NCBI GenBank assembly: GCA_023548195.1
Contig: JAJHZJ010000756.1
Location: forward strand, 930,001 to 994,000
Direction of reading: 5' to 3'
From: Bettongia penicillata ogilbyi
Lineage: Eukaryota; Chordata; Mammalia; Diprotodontia; Potoroidae
Length of the DNA stretch: 64,000 nucleotides
Part shown: positions 24,400-36,389 of the stretch, one piece after another
Layout: each line of letters begins with the position of its first letter
Numbering within the stretch: position 1 is the stretch's first letter
The notes under the pieces: model-generated
Database searches by the model: none
Told to the model about the DNA's origin: nothing
Seen by the model: the letters and a program-made list of their open reading frames with translations, nothing else
Position numbers and translations under genes: made by a program

Positions 24400-25200
24400 G
24401 GTCTAAGATAGTCGTTCCCCAACTTGGTTTTCCTTCATTTTGTCCCCTCCTTATTTATTGTACTTTCACACTATCCTAAAAGCGACGGGGAGAAGTCACA
24501 GAACCATCACAGACATAGCTATGCAAATTGAGTCACGTCTGAATAACCTTCGCACCCACTCTTACTGGAAGGTGGCCTCTTACTACCACAGGAGGTGTCC
24601 AATTTGACTACAGTAATACTACACCTGGACACAAAAGATAAATGGATAATTTGTTCACCCAACTGTCTTAGTTGTTGAACTGGGGAAACAAGTATCATAT
24701 CCATGGAAAATTTAGTACCTGGAAGAGTCTGACCATGAATTGATGCCCTCCCTAAGATTCAGAGGTTACTTTCGATCCCACCCTCCCCAAATAACTAAAT
24801 ATGCCCAAGAGCAAGGTTGTAGCAAGCCCAATAATCTACTGGTTTCACCTCCCTTTTTCTTCTATAAATAACCTAGCTAAATATGACATTTGAGGATGTT
24901 TGGGTCCTCCTCCTAAATGTGACAGCCTCACACTTATAATGTCTGTACACTTACTAGCTCTGTAGTTCATCTGTTCTTAGAGTCATTTATTTCCCTAGTT
25001 ATTGCGCTAAGAGTATCTCCCCCAGAAAAAGTGATAGGGGATTCCCAGGGTACCAGACTATCAGGAAGATTTGTCCTTATCAAGTGAAATGTCCTCAGTG
25101 GGAACATTTTCTACTGACTCCCATGTGCAATCTCCTGGGCCTCCTTCTTATTAGATCAAACTGGTTTAGCAAATGGCTTAAAGAGCTCTATTAGTGTCAG
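24400..25200. other. No element recognised
   Basis: Mixed-composition sequence. One 61-codon open frame on the minus strand (24519-24704) lacks any recognisable feature. Confidence 0.4.
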
Positions 25201-25209
25201 TTGTTATTA

Positions 25210-25400
25210 TTTTCATCGAGAGGCAGTATGAGAGAGTGGATAGAAAATTGGTCTTAAAATCAGGAAGACCTGGGTTTCAAATCCTGCTTCTCACATATAC
25301 TGACTCTATGAGCATGAGCATTCCAGCCAGCCCTCTAAGACTATATGTGTAAAAAGGGTTGCAACCTGCTGTGGTAGAGGTAGCTTCCATACTAGGAGTT
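25210..25400 (+). mobile_element. MIR SINE, sense
   Basis: Reads gtggatagaaaattggtctt, then caggaagacctgggtttcaa and ctgcttctcacatatactga. Confidence 0.65.
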
Positions 25401-25475
25401 CCCTAATCTGAAGCAATCAGGTCTAGATTAAGATAATACCACCAGGGCAGCTTCTGTCACAAACCCAAAGCATCC

Positions 25476-25770
25476 TAAACCTTATATTCTTCTCTAGTTA
25501 CCATATTTTCTAGAATCTTCCCATGTTCCTCTCTGGCTAGCATGGCCTCTAGAACCTCCTCACATTCCCTTCTGACTACCATCTTCTCTAGAACCTCCTC
25601 ACATTCCCTTCTGGTTATCATGTTCTCCACAGTCTTCTCATATTGACCTCTGGCTGCCATGTTCTCTAGAAACTCCTGGTAGTCTTCTCTGGCTGCCATG
25701 TTCTCTAGAAACTCCTGGTAGTCTTTTCTGGCTACCATGTTCCCTGGAACCTCATATCCTTTTCTTCTTT
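25476..25770. repeat. 39-bp minisatellite, about 7 units, open on the minus strand
   Basis: Seven diverged units of 39 bases, e.g. ggctgccatgttctctagaa. On the minus strand 25738-25475 they read as consecutive 13-residue repeats of the form MxxRExxxxxLEN (MAAREDYQEFLEN, MVVRRECEEVLEA). An in-frame TAA lies about 13 codons upstream of the first Met, and TAG ends the frame after REEYKV. As the period is a multiple of three, an open frame does not by itself imply coding. Confidence 0.8.
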
Positions 25771-25929
25771 AGATCTCAGCCACAGACTATTCTCATTGTT
25801 GCTGTGGAAATGTGGCAAACATACCCATTTGAGGCATAAGACATGGAAACCTAGGGGAGCTTTCCAGAATCATGATAACTTGTTTGTTTTGAGACTGAAT
25901 CTCCCCATCTCAACTAGGCTGGAAGTAAG

Positions 25930-26195
25930 GGCATGACAGCTAGGTGACATGGTAGATTGCACATGGGGTTTGGAATCAGGAAGATTCATCTTCCTGAGTT
26001 CAAGTCTGGTCTCAGATCCTTACTAACTGTGTGACCCTGGGCAAGTCACTTAACCCTGTTTGCCTCAGTTCCTCATCTGTAAAAAATGAGCTGGAGAAGC
26101 AAATGGCAAACCACTTCAGGGTCTTTGCCAAGAAAACCCCAAATGGAGTCAGGAAGCATTAGACACAACTGAAATGACCCAACCACCATTATAAA
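25930..26195 (+). mobile_element. MAR1-like CORE-SINE, sense
   Basis: Complete unit with tgtgtgaccctgggcaagtc, agctggagaagcaaatggca and ctttgccaagaaaaccccaa. Confidence 0.85.
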
Positions 26196-26214
26196 ACATT
26201 TGTATTTCATAGAC

Positions 26215-26445
26215 CTGATCCCGATAGATTGGCATGGAAACCTTAACTTGTCTCATTTCCTACTTGGACTGGTCCTCCCCCCTTAGCCCTCTTCTCAGGG
26301 GTTCGCTGTATCTGTGCCAGACTTAATTCAGATTCCCAATCAGGTCCAGCCCCACTGCAGCTGAGAACTCCCCAACTCAAACAATTCAACTGGCTCAGCC
26401 CTCTCCAGCAGCAGGAATCACAAATGTGCGCTACCACCATCAAGG
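26215..26445 (-). pseudogene. Second 7SL RNA retropseudogene, antisense, internal deletion
   Basis: The + strand is complementary to 7SL. Read left to right it passes S-domain parts (gatcccgatagattggcatg, acttggactggtcc, cagacttaattcagattccc) and then the 5' end (ctgagaactccccaactcaa, caaatgtgcgctaccaccat). A piece of the S domain near 26280 is missing. Much more diverged than the copy at 17.8 kb. Confidence 0.7.
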
Positions 26446-26639
26446 TCCTGGTGCTTGTGACTCACGAATTCCAGAGTTCAGTTCCCAAAGCCTGATAATG
26501 GGTTTGGGGAGCTATCCTCTTTTTTGTCAATTGAGCCTGATTTCATTGGTGTAGAGAACTTTCAGTGAGGAAACTTTCTCTGCCAATGAAGATTGGAGCC
26601 TGCATTGTAACTTACCGTCACGGAGTTAACAACCTGCAA

Positions 26640-27120
26640 CACTAAAGGGTCAGATGACTTGTCTGGGGCTGTGTAGTTGGAAGAGGATCAGAGGAGGATT
26701 TTAATCCAAGCATTCCCTACCCAGAAACAGGCTTATTATTCACTCTCACACACTGCCTCATAATTATCCCATTATATACATGCATATACGTGACATCTTT
26801 AAATGTCTATCGTTTGATACAGAACAAAAGATCCTAAGTATGGAGAAGCTGATCTAGCCCGATCTGGGCTCTGGATTCAATAACTGAGTCTTTGTTCTTT
26901 GCTGATCCCCCTGTTGCCTTCCCTGTTCCTGTGCCAGATTTAATGCTAACTGAGCGGCCGGGATTTCCTTTTCAGGTAGGGTTCATTGAGCCTGGCACTG
27001 ATTGAGTCTCTGATACAATCAGGATTGCCTACTTGGTAATCCAAGGGCAGAGTGCTTAGAATTTTTCTTTTCTTTTTTCACATACTGTTCCCTTAGAGAG
27101 AAATAGACTTCACCTTGTTG
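26640..27120. other. SINE scrap then unrecognised sequence
   Basis: 26640-26760 is a worn antisense MIR (gatgacttgtctggggctgt). From 26760 to 27120 nothing is recognised. Confidence 0.4.
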
Positions 27121-27129
27121 TAGGTGTGC

Positions 27130-27745
27130 TGTGTGATAATATTAATGGATCACGTTTATCTAAGATTTACAAAATGCTTTATGTGTTATCACCTTTGTTT
27201 CTTACAACAATTCTGTGAAGTAGGGTAATGCTCATTTTACAGATGAGAAAACTGAGGCTGAGGTTGAGCAAATGATCATTTTTCCATTTGGCTATCAATA
27301 GTTTGGATTTCTTTCCCTGAAAACTGTGTTAGTTTGACCATTTATCAATTGGGGAATGTTTCTTATTCTTATAAACTTGAATCAGCTCCCTATACATCTT
27401 AGGAATGAGGCTTTTTTGGGGAAACGTTCTGCAAAGATCTTCTCCCCCAATTGCTTGCTTTCCTTATAATTTTAGCTGCATTGGTTTTATTTGTGCAAAA
27501 CTTCTTAAATTTGTACAATCAAAGTTGTTCATATTAACTTCTGTGTGGAAAGTGTTTTTACATAGATTATCTCATTTGATCTTTAAAACAATCCTGTAGA
27601 AGGTAATTGCTATTATTATCCCCATTTTACAAATGAAGAAATGGAGGCTGAGAATGATTAAGTGACTTGCCCAGGGTCACACAGCTAGTAAGAATCCAGG
27701 GCAGGATTTGAAATAAATTCTTTCTGACTCCAAGACTATCACCTA
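27130..27745 (-). mobile_element. Antisense MIR, L1 fragment, antisense MIR
   Basis: MIR at 27130-27262 (cattttacagatgagaaaac), L1 ORF2 piece at 27265-27540 (accatttatcaattggggaa, cttaggaatgaggctttttt), MIR at 27545-27745 (gacttgcccagggtcacaca). Confidence 0.7.
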
Positions 27746-27870
27746 TCACCTATGTACCTAAAACTTTTCTTCTTAATAATAATTAACATTTACATATTGT
27801 TAGAAGATTTAGTCAATGTTATACAGTATGTTATTTCTGCTATTAGTCATTTCAAGACTCCTCTTAACTC

Positions 27871-28874
27871 CATTTGGAGTTTTCTTGGCAGAATTACTGA
27901 AGTGGTTTGCTATTTTCTTCTCCAGCTCATTTTACAGATGAAGAAACTGAGGCAAATATGGTTAAGAGAGTGTGTTGCAAAGCAACTTTATTTTCTGCAG
28001 CTTAATTTAGTTTCAGAAATGACACAGTCTCAAGTTTATATATATATGTATATTGTTACTATATTTATTAATTATATTTTACTAATTACTAATTAGTATC
28101 AGTACTAATTTTACTAATTAGTTTATTATTACTAATTATTTACTATTTACTTTGTATTTTACTAATATTTATTAAATATTATTTATTACTAATTATTACT
28201 AATATTTATTAATATTATTACTAAGTGCCAATTATTACAAATATTTATTAATAAAATAGGTCTCAATCAGTAAGTCCCACTAGTTATGTCACCATCAGGG
28301 AGTCTCCGTAGTTATGTCACAGTCAGTGAGTCTCAATAGTTATCCAATCTTACCACATTTGATCAGCACTAAGAGGCAAATTATCTCCATCTGGATCACA
28401 AGGCTGGGGTGTGCTGGGTCAGCCAGCAGAGTCTTGAAAGGAAGGCCTGGACTGGGCATCCCCACCACAGGGAAGATTCCCAGAAATGATTCAGGACTAC
28501 CTGCCTTTAGTAGTTACTCTTAACCAAGAAGGCATTTCGGCAATCAAATGTGTGATCCGTGGGAAAGGAACTGTCCTCAAGACATCCTCGAGAGCATTCC
28601 TGTTTAGAAATGCTTAGTTAGGGAGGAGTGGTGCCCTCCCATGTGCAAACATCATAAACAGGCCTTCAAAGTCTGGCTAGGAATAAGATTAGTTAGAGTC
28701 AGATTGCAGGCATATTGAGCAAGGTCAGAATGTCCAAATGAATTTATGCATCACAGAGACTTGCTCAGGGTCACAGGGGTAGTAAGTATATGAGGCTAGA
28801 TTTGAACTCAGAAGGATTATTTTCCTGACTTCAAACCTGGCTCTTTATCCAATGTGTCACCTAGCTGCCCAGTA
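27871..28874 (-). mobile_element. MAR1-like SINE, antisense, split by an LTR-like insertion
   Basis: 27871-27970 holds one half (gttttcttggcagaattact, cagctcattttacag...gttaagagag) and 28756-28874 the other (acttgctcagggtcacaggg, gatttgaactcagaagga, cacctagctgccca). Removing 27971-28755 restores one continuous SINE. Confidence 0.75.
27971..28755. mobile_element. LTR-like insertion (785 bp) inside the SINE
   Basis: Begins TGTGTTGC and ends GCATCACA, so the termini are TGTG...CACA. It is flanked by GAGAG on the left (27966-27970) and GAGAC on the right (28756-28760), a likely 5-bp target-site duplication with one change. The interior has an AT-rich run (28030-28260). A solo LTR is the best reading; no coding remnant is present. 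Confidence 0.55.
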
Positions 28875-28879
28875 CAATA

Positions 28880-29085
28880 TGTACATTTGTATATGTACAT
28901 ATATATGTATATGTGTGTTTATATATGTGTGTGTGTATATGTGTGAGTATTCTATAAGTATTTCTGATTCTACTCATTTTACCCTATATCATCTCATGTA
29001 AGTTTTTCTATATTTCCATGAATATTTCTTATTTATCACTTTTTAATCACAAAATAATATTCCATTATGTTAATGTCTTGCCCTG
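28880..29085 (-). mobile_element. TG/TA microsatellite then L1 fragment, antisense
   Basis: 28880-28945 is a (TA/TG) run. 28960-29080 has the L1 block ctactcattttaccctatat and aatattccattatgtt. Confidence 0.55.
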
Positions 29086-29514
29086 CTCTGGTTGACTCCT
29101 GTGATTTCATTTTTTTCAGCGAACTCCTGGTAAGTCAGAGTGCTGACTGTTTGGAAATTCATAGCCTGGAATCCTGAGACATTAAGGAACTTGAGGAGAA
29201 CACTTGAAGAGAAGGGACTGAAGAGGTTAACTGAGGCTAGGCTTCAGAATGGAACATGACGAACCCTATCCACAATGACAGAGTATTTACTCCAGTTCTT
29301 CCTTGGTCAGATCTAGGGTACTTCAGACAGGCTAGCCCCCAGCTAGCAAAGGATTTTCCAGTAGCACATGTGAGAATGAAAAGTAAACAAAGGTATATGC
29401 AGAAGAATTTCTCTCCAAAATCACATATTTCATCCCTTGGAGAATCTGTGTTCAGTAGTGGAAATCTTTGCTGTAAACTATAACCAGAGGCTATTTCTGA
29501 GACTTTTTTGGTGT

Positions 29515-29750
29515 CCTAGGTGTGGGGTTGGCTAGTGGCACAGTGGTGTTTCTGAGCTCAAATCTGACCCCAGACACTTATTAGCTGTGTGACCTTGGAC
29601 AAGTCACTTAACCTTGTTTGCCTCAGTTTCTTCATCAAAGTGATTTGGAGAATGGAATGGCAAACTCCTCCAGTATCATTGCCAAGGAAACCCAAAATGG
29701 CATCACAAAGAGTGGAACAAGACTGAAAATGACTAAACAACAGCAATACC
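29515..29750 (+). mobile_element. MAR1-like CORE-SINE, sense
   Basis: Contains tgtgtgaccttggacaagtc, ggagaatggaatggcaaact and cagtatcattgccaaggaaa. Confidence 0.8.
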
Positions 29751-29754
29751 AGGA

Positions 29755-31390
29755 CAAAATAATGGGGAGGGGGAGGAAAGACTAAAAGGGTGAAGGTCTT
29801 TCTTTTTTGTTTTTAATCCCAAGCTGCCTGTAAAATAGTAACAAAATAATAAATAATAAAAACTTTAAAATGTTATCTAGTGTTGTTAATGAGGAAGATT
29901 AATATTATGCTGTATCATTTGATAATAATGCTGTGCAATCTATCCTTTACCTCATTTTGTCAGACCCCATTTCTCAGTATGGCTTACAAGGCATGGTGGA
30001 GTAATGTGATCACTTCCAACCCCCAGAGAACTCACTAGCTTACCAGTCTGAATAGCACCCTCACCTCTATTTACAGAAAAGCAGAGAACAGCTTGAGCTA
30101 GGCCTTCTCCAGGGGACAGCTCTTCTGTCTTTTTTTTTTTATCTCCTTGTCAGAATTAGGGGACATTTGGTTTCCAGGGAGGAGGTTAGAGGAGGGAGGG
30201 CAGACTTGATTGGGATGGTTCTGATTTCCTGGCCAAGATTTTTGGAGAAAATTGAGCCTTGTAAAGCAATTAACATTCCTTAGCCATACCTTTCCCTAGC
30301 TGCAAACTAATGTAAATTGGGTTAGGAACAATAGGATGAAGGGGGTTGACACAGTCATTAATAAGGTGCAAATCTTGAATAACTTTCCATCAGCAAAAAA
30401 TTTCCCCACCTTGAGTTTGGCAAGTTACAAGGGATGTTACAAGGAAATGGGGTGGGGACCACTAAGCCCTGGGAAATGAAGTCATAAACAATGGGCATCG
30501 TGCCTTCCTCTGCCTTTTGGGAGAATGAATATTGTTTTCAGGATGGAAAGGTCAAATTTGCATGAAGGGAATCATCTTTCATTGGCCAACATGAGCCTCA
30601 TTGGAGGCTCAAAGAGTGGAGGGAACTGAGGCAAACCAGGAACCATCAGAATCATTCTGAAATGGGCTCTCGCAACAGAGGCAACAGTAGGACTGGTAGA
30701 TCAGGAACATACTACTGGAGTAGTGGTTAGAGTACTTCCAGAAACCTGAAAGGCCCTGGCCCAGAGGGCTAATGGGAAACAAGAGATGGAAAGGAATGAG
30801 TGTTCACACTGGAGACCCAAGAAGGAAACTGAAAGAGATTCAGAGACTCCGTAAGAGGTTAACCCCACCCAACCAAGACAGTCCTATTGGAGTGGGGACA
30901 TCAGGGAGAGTGTCCTTGGTCAAAACAGAAAAAGGAGCCCCTATGTTTACAAGACAAGGGAACTTCTTTCCTGTAATTTCTAGGGAGACAGAGGGGTTAG
31001 CTCAAGGTAAGAATAGGAGTGGGGAAATGGAGCTTTCTGCCTAGCTATCTAAATGGGATCCCTTAGGGTACATGAGAGGAAAAGGAGGAACACAGATCAC
31101 TTCCAAGAGAAAAGCACCAAGCCAGGTTGGTGTGGGGTGACAATGAGCTTTGTCATTTAGGGAAAGTTCTTCCTTATGATAGTTGACCTTTGTTCATTAG
31201 GGAGTGCACCTGCACAAGGCAGTGGATGGACAGTTCTACTGAAATATGAAGGAGATAATATGATCTAGAGAAAAGTGATATGTGTTGTCATGGGAAAAGA
31301 TGGAGATTTGAAGTCTAAAGATCTGTATTCAAGCTTATGTTTAACCTCCCCTAGGTCTTAAGTTCCTAATATGTAAAATGACCATAGGGT
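29755..31390. other. 1.6 kb with no recognised repeat or gene
   Basis: Unlike its surroundings this block shows no SINE or LINE I can name. It includes a 90-codon open frame at 30772-31044 that is basic and hydrophilic and lacks known motifs. Confidence 0.4.
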
Positions 31391-31394
31391 TCAG

Positions 31395-31565
31395 ATATAT
31401 AGAGAAGAGGTTCTTAATTTGGTATCGGAACTTATTTTTAAAAAGTATTTTGATAACTACATTTCCACATAATTGGCTTCCATTGGAATCTTATGAATGT
31501 AATTTTATGAATTTACAGAAACATTTATTTAAAAATGCGTGTCAGGAAGATCTTGACTTCAGAGT
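31395..31565 (+). mobile_element. hAT-like DNA transposon remnant
   Basis: Reads aggttcttaatttggtatcg, then agtattttgataactacatt and acataattggcttccattgg. Same family as 9295 and 53488. Confidence 0.45.
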
Positions 31566-32249
31566 AAGGTATATGGGACCAGGGAGGCGGTCAGAGTTGT
31601 GAGCGTATCTTAGCCCTATGGGGCTGTCCCTCTAAATCCTTGTAACATGTTGAGAGAAGACAACTTGTGACAACTTGAGAGAAGCCATTGCTTAAGTGTA
31701 CACCTGACTTCCAGAAAGTTGTGCAAGGTAAATGAAGTCAGGGAGGGGCAACGAGATTGTTGGGTGGATTGTACAGCTTCCTTCCTGTAAGTCAGGCTTT
31801 TAAAATCGGGACACAGAAGGACCCAAGAACATGAAGACAGAGCAAGCTGGTAAACTGGGAGTTGCCATCATGGGCCACAAGCTCCTCTGGTGGGGTGAGT
31901 GGGGACCCAACAGACTCATCAGGCAGAACATTTAGGTTGGAGTAGGAATTAGAAGGAAGGCAGAGAGGATGTTCTGTGGAAAGATTCAAAAATGAACATC
32001 ATCTTCTCCTCTTTCTGGAGAGACTAGTGGAATAATTGAGCAGAAGTTTCATTTCATGTCATCTAGTTCAGCTTTCTCTTTTTTATAGATAAGGGAAATT
32101 GAGCCCAAGGAGTTGAAATCTCTCCTGTTCTTCTTAGGGATAAAATGAAAAGATGTGGGCTAGACCACAGTCATTAAGTAGATTCAGACCTGGTTCAGAG
32201 GCTTTGCCCATAACTCCATGTATATGCTTTTGGCCATGTGCTATTGAAT

Positions 32250-32760
32250 ATTTTTAAAATCAAGAACTTGAATGAGGGTATAGATGGCATAGTTATCAAA
32301 TCTGCAAATAATACAAGACTGGAAAGGATAGTTAATATATTAGTTTAAGGGGAAGAGAGTCAGGAACCCAGAAGATTTTGACAGGCTAGATAGAGCACTG
32401 AGCCAAATCTAATAATAGGAAATTTAATAGGAATAAACATAAAGTCATAGGATCATAAAGTTTTCTTTAGAGAGTCATGGAAAACTATCTGGAAAGTTCA
32501 TTCAGAGAACTGAGCTTATTATCTCTTTCTAGCAAAAGAGATGGCAGTAGGGGTCTGAGTCCCTGTGGAGAGGTGCCAAGAAGGATTGTGGCCCGCTTTG
32601 GTTGGGGGCCTTAGGATACAGCCTGTGCATAGAGATTGAGAAAGAGAAACAGGACAAGGGAAGCACCAAGAGTCTATGGGTCTTGGTTTCCTTATCTTTA
32701 AAATGAGAGAAGTGGACCAGATGGACAAAGCTCCCATGCAGTTCTAACACTCTATGGGTC
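32250..32760 (+). mobile_element. L3/CR1 LINE fragment, sense
   Basis: Has the CR1 block atcaaatctgcaaataataca, ttgacaggctagatagagca, ccaaatctaataataggaaa, then a MIR-like tail. The piece at 4880-5145 belongs further 3' in the same kind of element. Confidence 0.65.
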
Positions 32761-32929
32761 TGTCTTGAGACAGAAGGAACAAAGATGCCCTACTTGGAGT
32801 CTCTGCACTCCTCTCTTCTATCTTCATTGATAGTAGGGACTGGAGAGCCCATTATATAAGTAAAGTTTATTGCTTTTTCTTCTAGGCTATTTATTTTCTT
32901 TCAAATTCTTTCCTCCAAAATTCTTATTT

Positions 32930-33175
32930 TACTAACTGAACTGGGATCTGAACCCAGGTCCTCTACCTCTAAATAAAGCATTCTTTCCACTCTACCACCA
33001 AGTAATGCTTTGTCATTTCCTTCTCCAGATCATTCTACAGATGAGGAAACCAAGGCAAAAAGGGTTAAGTGACTTGCTCCATAGCTAGTAGGTATCTAAG
33101 GCCAGATTTGAATTCAGGAAACTGAGTATTCCTGATTCTAGGTCTGGCACCCACTTTTACCCAACTGCTCTCTAA
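32930..33175 (-). mobile_element. SINE end and MAR1-like SINE, antisense
   Basis: 32930-33000 ends in cactctaccacca; 33005-33175 has gtcatttccttctccagatc and aaggccagatttgaattcag. Confidence 0.7.
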
Positions 33176-33179
33176 GACA

Positions 33180-33725
33180 GTATAGGAGTGAGATAAGCCA
33201 ATTTCTCCTGGACTACATGAAGAGGAATGTTATGAAGAGCAGGGAGGATGAGTGTGAAAAATTAACTCTTTAACCATCAGTGGTTCTAATTCCAGGTGTC
33301 TTTTAGGCTGCAATAGTGATCCAAATGTAGACAGTCATTGGACTCTATACAGTTCAATGTTTCAAATCACAGTTGTGAATGTTGTAAGCTAATTATTCTA
33401 AATCTGCATGGATAAAACTGCTACTAAACATGACCCACCTTATCTATAATACATTTTTAATAAAATTATTTATATGGACAGAGGTCCTGCAAAAATTAGT
33501 TGCCTAATCCACCCATACTTTAGGGGCGATTCTGACTGGGCAACTTCATCATTTCCTGTAGGACTTTTTGTATCTTTCATTATCTACCTTAATCTCAGAA
33601 GGCAGAATTATGAATAATGAGTAGAAGTTGAATATCGGCCAATTTAGGCTTATTAGGAGAAAAAAATCAGAGCTCTCCAAAGGCATCTTAGTGGGTACCC
33701 TGTCCTACCTTACACTGGGAATCTT
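33180..33725. other. No element recognised
   Basis: Mixed AT-leaning sequence. No exon 1 of the chitinase-like pseudogene could be found here or up to 35,500. Confidence 0.4.
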
Positions 33726-33726
33726 G

Positions 33727-33985
33727 CAGCAGCAGCAGCAGCAGTAGTAGCAGAACAACTGCAGTAATAACAGTAGCTGCAGCAGTAGTAGCAGCAACAG
33801 CAGTATTGCTAGTCGTAGCAGCAATGTTGGTTTTTTATCCTGATGTCATTGATGTGTTGCTAATGTGTAATTAGCATGCTGTAGCATGTTGCTAATGTCC
33901 TTGTTTTTATGACCAAGTGGTAGCATGTAAATGATGCATTGCTAGCATGTAATTGGTATGTTGTTAGGTTGTTAAAGTGTTAGCA
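33727..33985. repeat. Imperfect (AGC)n then tagcatg-rich degenerate repeat
   Basis: 33727-33825 is AGC/AGT/AAC triplets. 33830-33985 repeats gctaatgt, tagcatgt and ttgctagc words without a strict period. Confidence 0.7.
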
Positions 33986-34289
33986 TTAGGACCTGCGATG
34001 CAGGGGCCTGAAGTGAAAGGGAGCTTACATTCACCTATACAGATTCAGCTCATTCCCAGGTGAGAGGTATGAGTAAAGGAAATGAGAAGAAAAGTCAGCT
34101 GGGCAGAGGTGGTGCCATTCTCTTTCCCATTGCAATTTCCGATTATGTAGCTATCCTCATGCCCACAGAGGGACTGGACACCTCTATGACCTCTAGAGCA
34201 TCCAAATTAGGCTCATTAGCCAAGTAGAAGCTAGGGAGACAACTATTTCGGGAATGGCCTCTCCATTTTCCATTATATCTCCTTGAACT

Positions 34290-34790
34290 ACTACTATGTC
34301 ATCTTTCTTTTCCCTTTTACTTCTAAAATTCTTGGGAAAATAGTCTATACCTGATACTTTCCTCTTCATTCATTCATACATCCAATCAACTCTTTTCAGT
34401 CTTTTCTCAACTCCTTGTAATTACATTGCCACTACTCTGCTGAAACTAGTCTTTTAAAGATCACCAGTGATTTTCTAATCATCAAACCTCATGAGTTTTT
34501 TTTTCTTTAATCCTTATCTAGCTTCAGCCATATTTTGTGGCCATTGATCCTCCTCATCTTCTAGATGCTGCTCTCCTAATTTACCTCCTATCTCTCTAGC
34601 CTCTCCTCTAAGTCCTTTGCCAATTCTTTGGCCTCTTTTTTCAACCCTTTAAGATTTGTATTCTTCTAAGATTTGTCTCTGGTCTTTTTCAACTGTTCTC
34701 TCTTCCCTCCACTTTGATAATCTTACCCTTTCCCAAGTTCAGATACTACCTCTACGTTGATATGTAGCAGGCATTTAATAAATGTTTTTT
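34290..34790 (+). mobile_element. L2 LINE fragment, sense
   Basis: Contains actctgctgaaactagtctt, gatcaccagtgattttctaa and a 3' part giving gcaggcatttaataaatgtt. Confidence 0.6.
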
Positions 34791-35584
34791 GTATATTGCA
34801 TAAAATAGTCAGGCTAATCAAGGAGTAGAAGCCAGACCCTTCCCTATGAGTAGGAGGGTTCCCATGGGCAACTCCCCGATCAGGCATGGCAATTATTCTT
34901 TCCCAGCCAGGTTAGGTGTTAGGCTAGAAGAGATGAATAGTGTCCATTGTCCAAACAATAAGTGGTACTTGTTCCCTCTTCTCTCTATTTTCCCAGGCAC
35001 AGAGTTCAAGGAAGGAACTCACTTCACTAGTAATTAGGAAGAAAAATTTTCACTTCTCTCTCCCTAACTTGCTTCCATTTCCTCATATGCCAACAGCTAT
35101 CTCAGGCTAGATAATTCCTTCCCCACCTTCACAAACAATCTGCTTGTTTGCAGATCAGACTCTGCAATAGACATTATAAGGTACTCAAACCTCTGCTCTT
35201 CTATCAACCTTTAGGAAATATGAAGCAAATAGAGATAACCAGCCTGAGAGAAGAGATGCTCCATTTGCTCCTAAAAGAAAACTACCCTTGGTTAGGACTT
35301 AATGAATGCTTCCAAAGTTGCAGTGGCCCAGAGCATTTGAGGATCTAAGGTCTTGGTGCCCTTTGCTAGGGTCAGAAAGTCCTCAGAGGAGCTGAGAATG
35401 ACTGGGGCTGAGTTTGTTGGGAGGTCTTGTCATAGTGATGGGTCATACCATGGAGGAAGGGTTCATCTCTGGACTTATCAACATCCCCTTTTTGGTATTT
35501 TCTTCTGCAGGTTTTGTGGCCTTGATGCTAATTCAAGGTGGTAAGTAGTGATTCTGTTACATATCTTGCTCTGGCTTTCTGTGT

Positions 35585-35957
35585 CTGGCATAATGGGTGA
35601 GAGATAAACTTGGAGTGAGGAAGACCAAAGTTCAAATCATGCTAGCTGTGCTACTCATTTAACTTCTCCTAGCCTCAGTTTCCTCATCTATACCATGAGG
35701 ATTATGATAGACCTGCCTCGGTGAGTTACTGAAAGGATGAAATGAAGTATTTGTAAACTACTTTGCAAACCTCAAATCAGTATATAAATACTAGTTATGA
35801 TGATGATAATGATGGTGGTGACAATGGTGATGGTGGTGATGGTGGTGATGATGATGTGGTGATGATGGTGATGATAATGGTTATGATGATGATAGTAATG
35901 GTGGTGGTGGTGATAAAGATGATGGTGGTGGTGATGATGATGGTGGTGGTGGTGGTA
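35585..35957 (+). mobile_element. MIR SINE with (ATG/GTG)n expanded tail
   Basis: MIR from 35585 to 35796 in intron 2 of the pseudogene (cctagcctcagtttcctcat). The tail continues into a gat/ggt trinucleotide array at 35797-35957, which encodes artefactual poly-His or poly-Val/Met frames. Confidence 0.8.
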
Positions 35958-36389
35958 ATGTTCCTTTTTCTGTCTCTGCCCCTTGACCTTTTTGTACTTC
36001 TCTCCTTTCTCTCTGTTTCTACTCCTGTGCTTCTCTTTCTGTGTCTGTATTTCTTCATCACTGTCTGTCTCTCTACTGGCCATCACCCCTATTCATCCAG
36101 CAAACATTCTTGGAGCATTTACCATGTGCAATACACTGAGTTCTAGCTGTGCCTGTGTTTCTTTGGGTTGGTGATCTCTGTCTCTAACTCTGCTACTGTT
36201 TTGGGAAAGGAAGTCAGATGTGTCAGGGTCTAGACTCAGACCCGATTCTTCCTGGCTTTGAATCTTGCTCCCTAGACACTATGGAACATTAATTCTCAAC
36301 ACCATGATATAAGTAGTCAAAAATCTAATGGTATCTTAGGCTGAATGAATAGGGGCATGAGGTTCAAGACCAAGACTGTTATAATCCTC

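Noticed and set aside
35772..36086. Histidine-rich open frame on the minus strand
   Set aside because: Translation of the ATG/GTG trinucleotide tail of a SINE.
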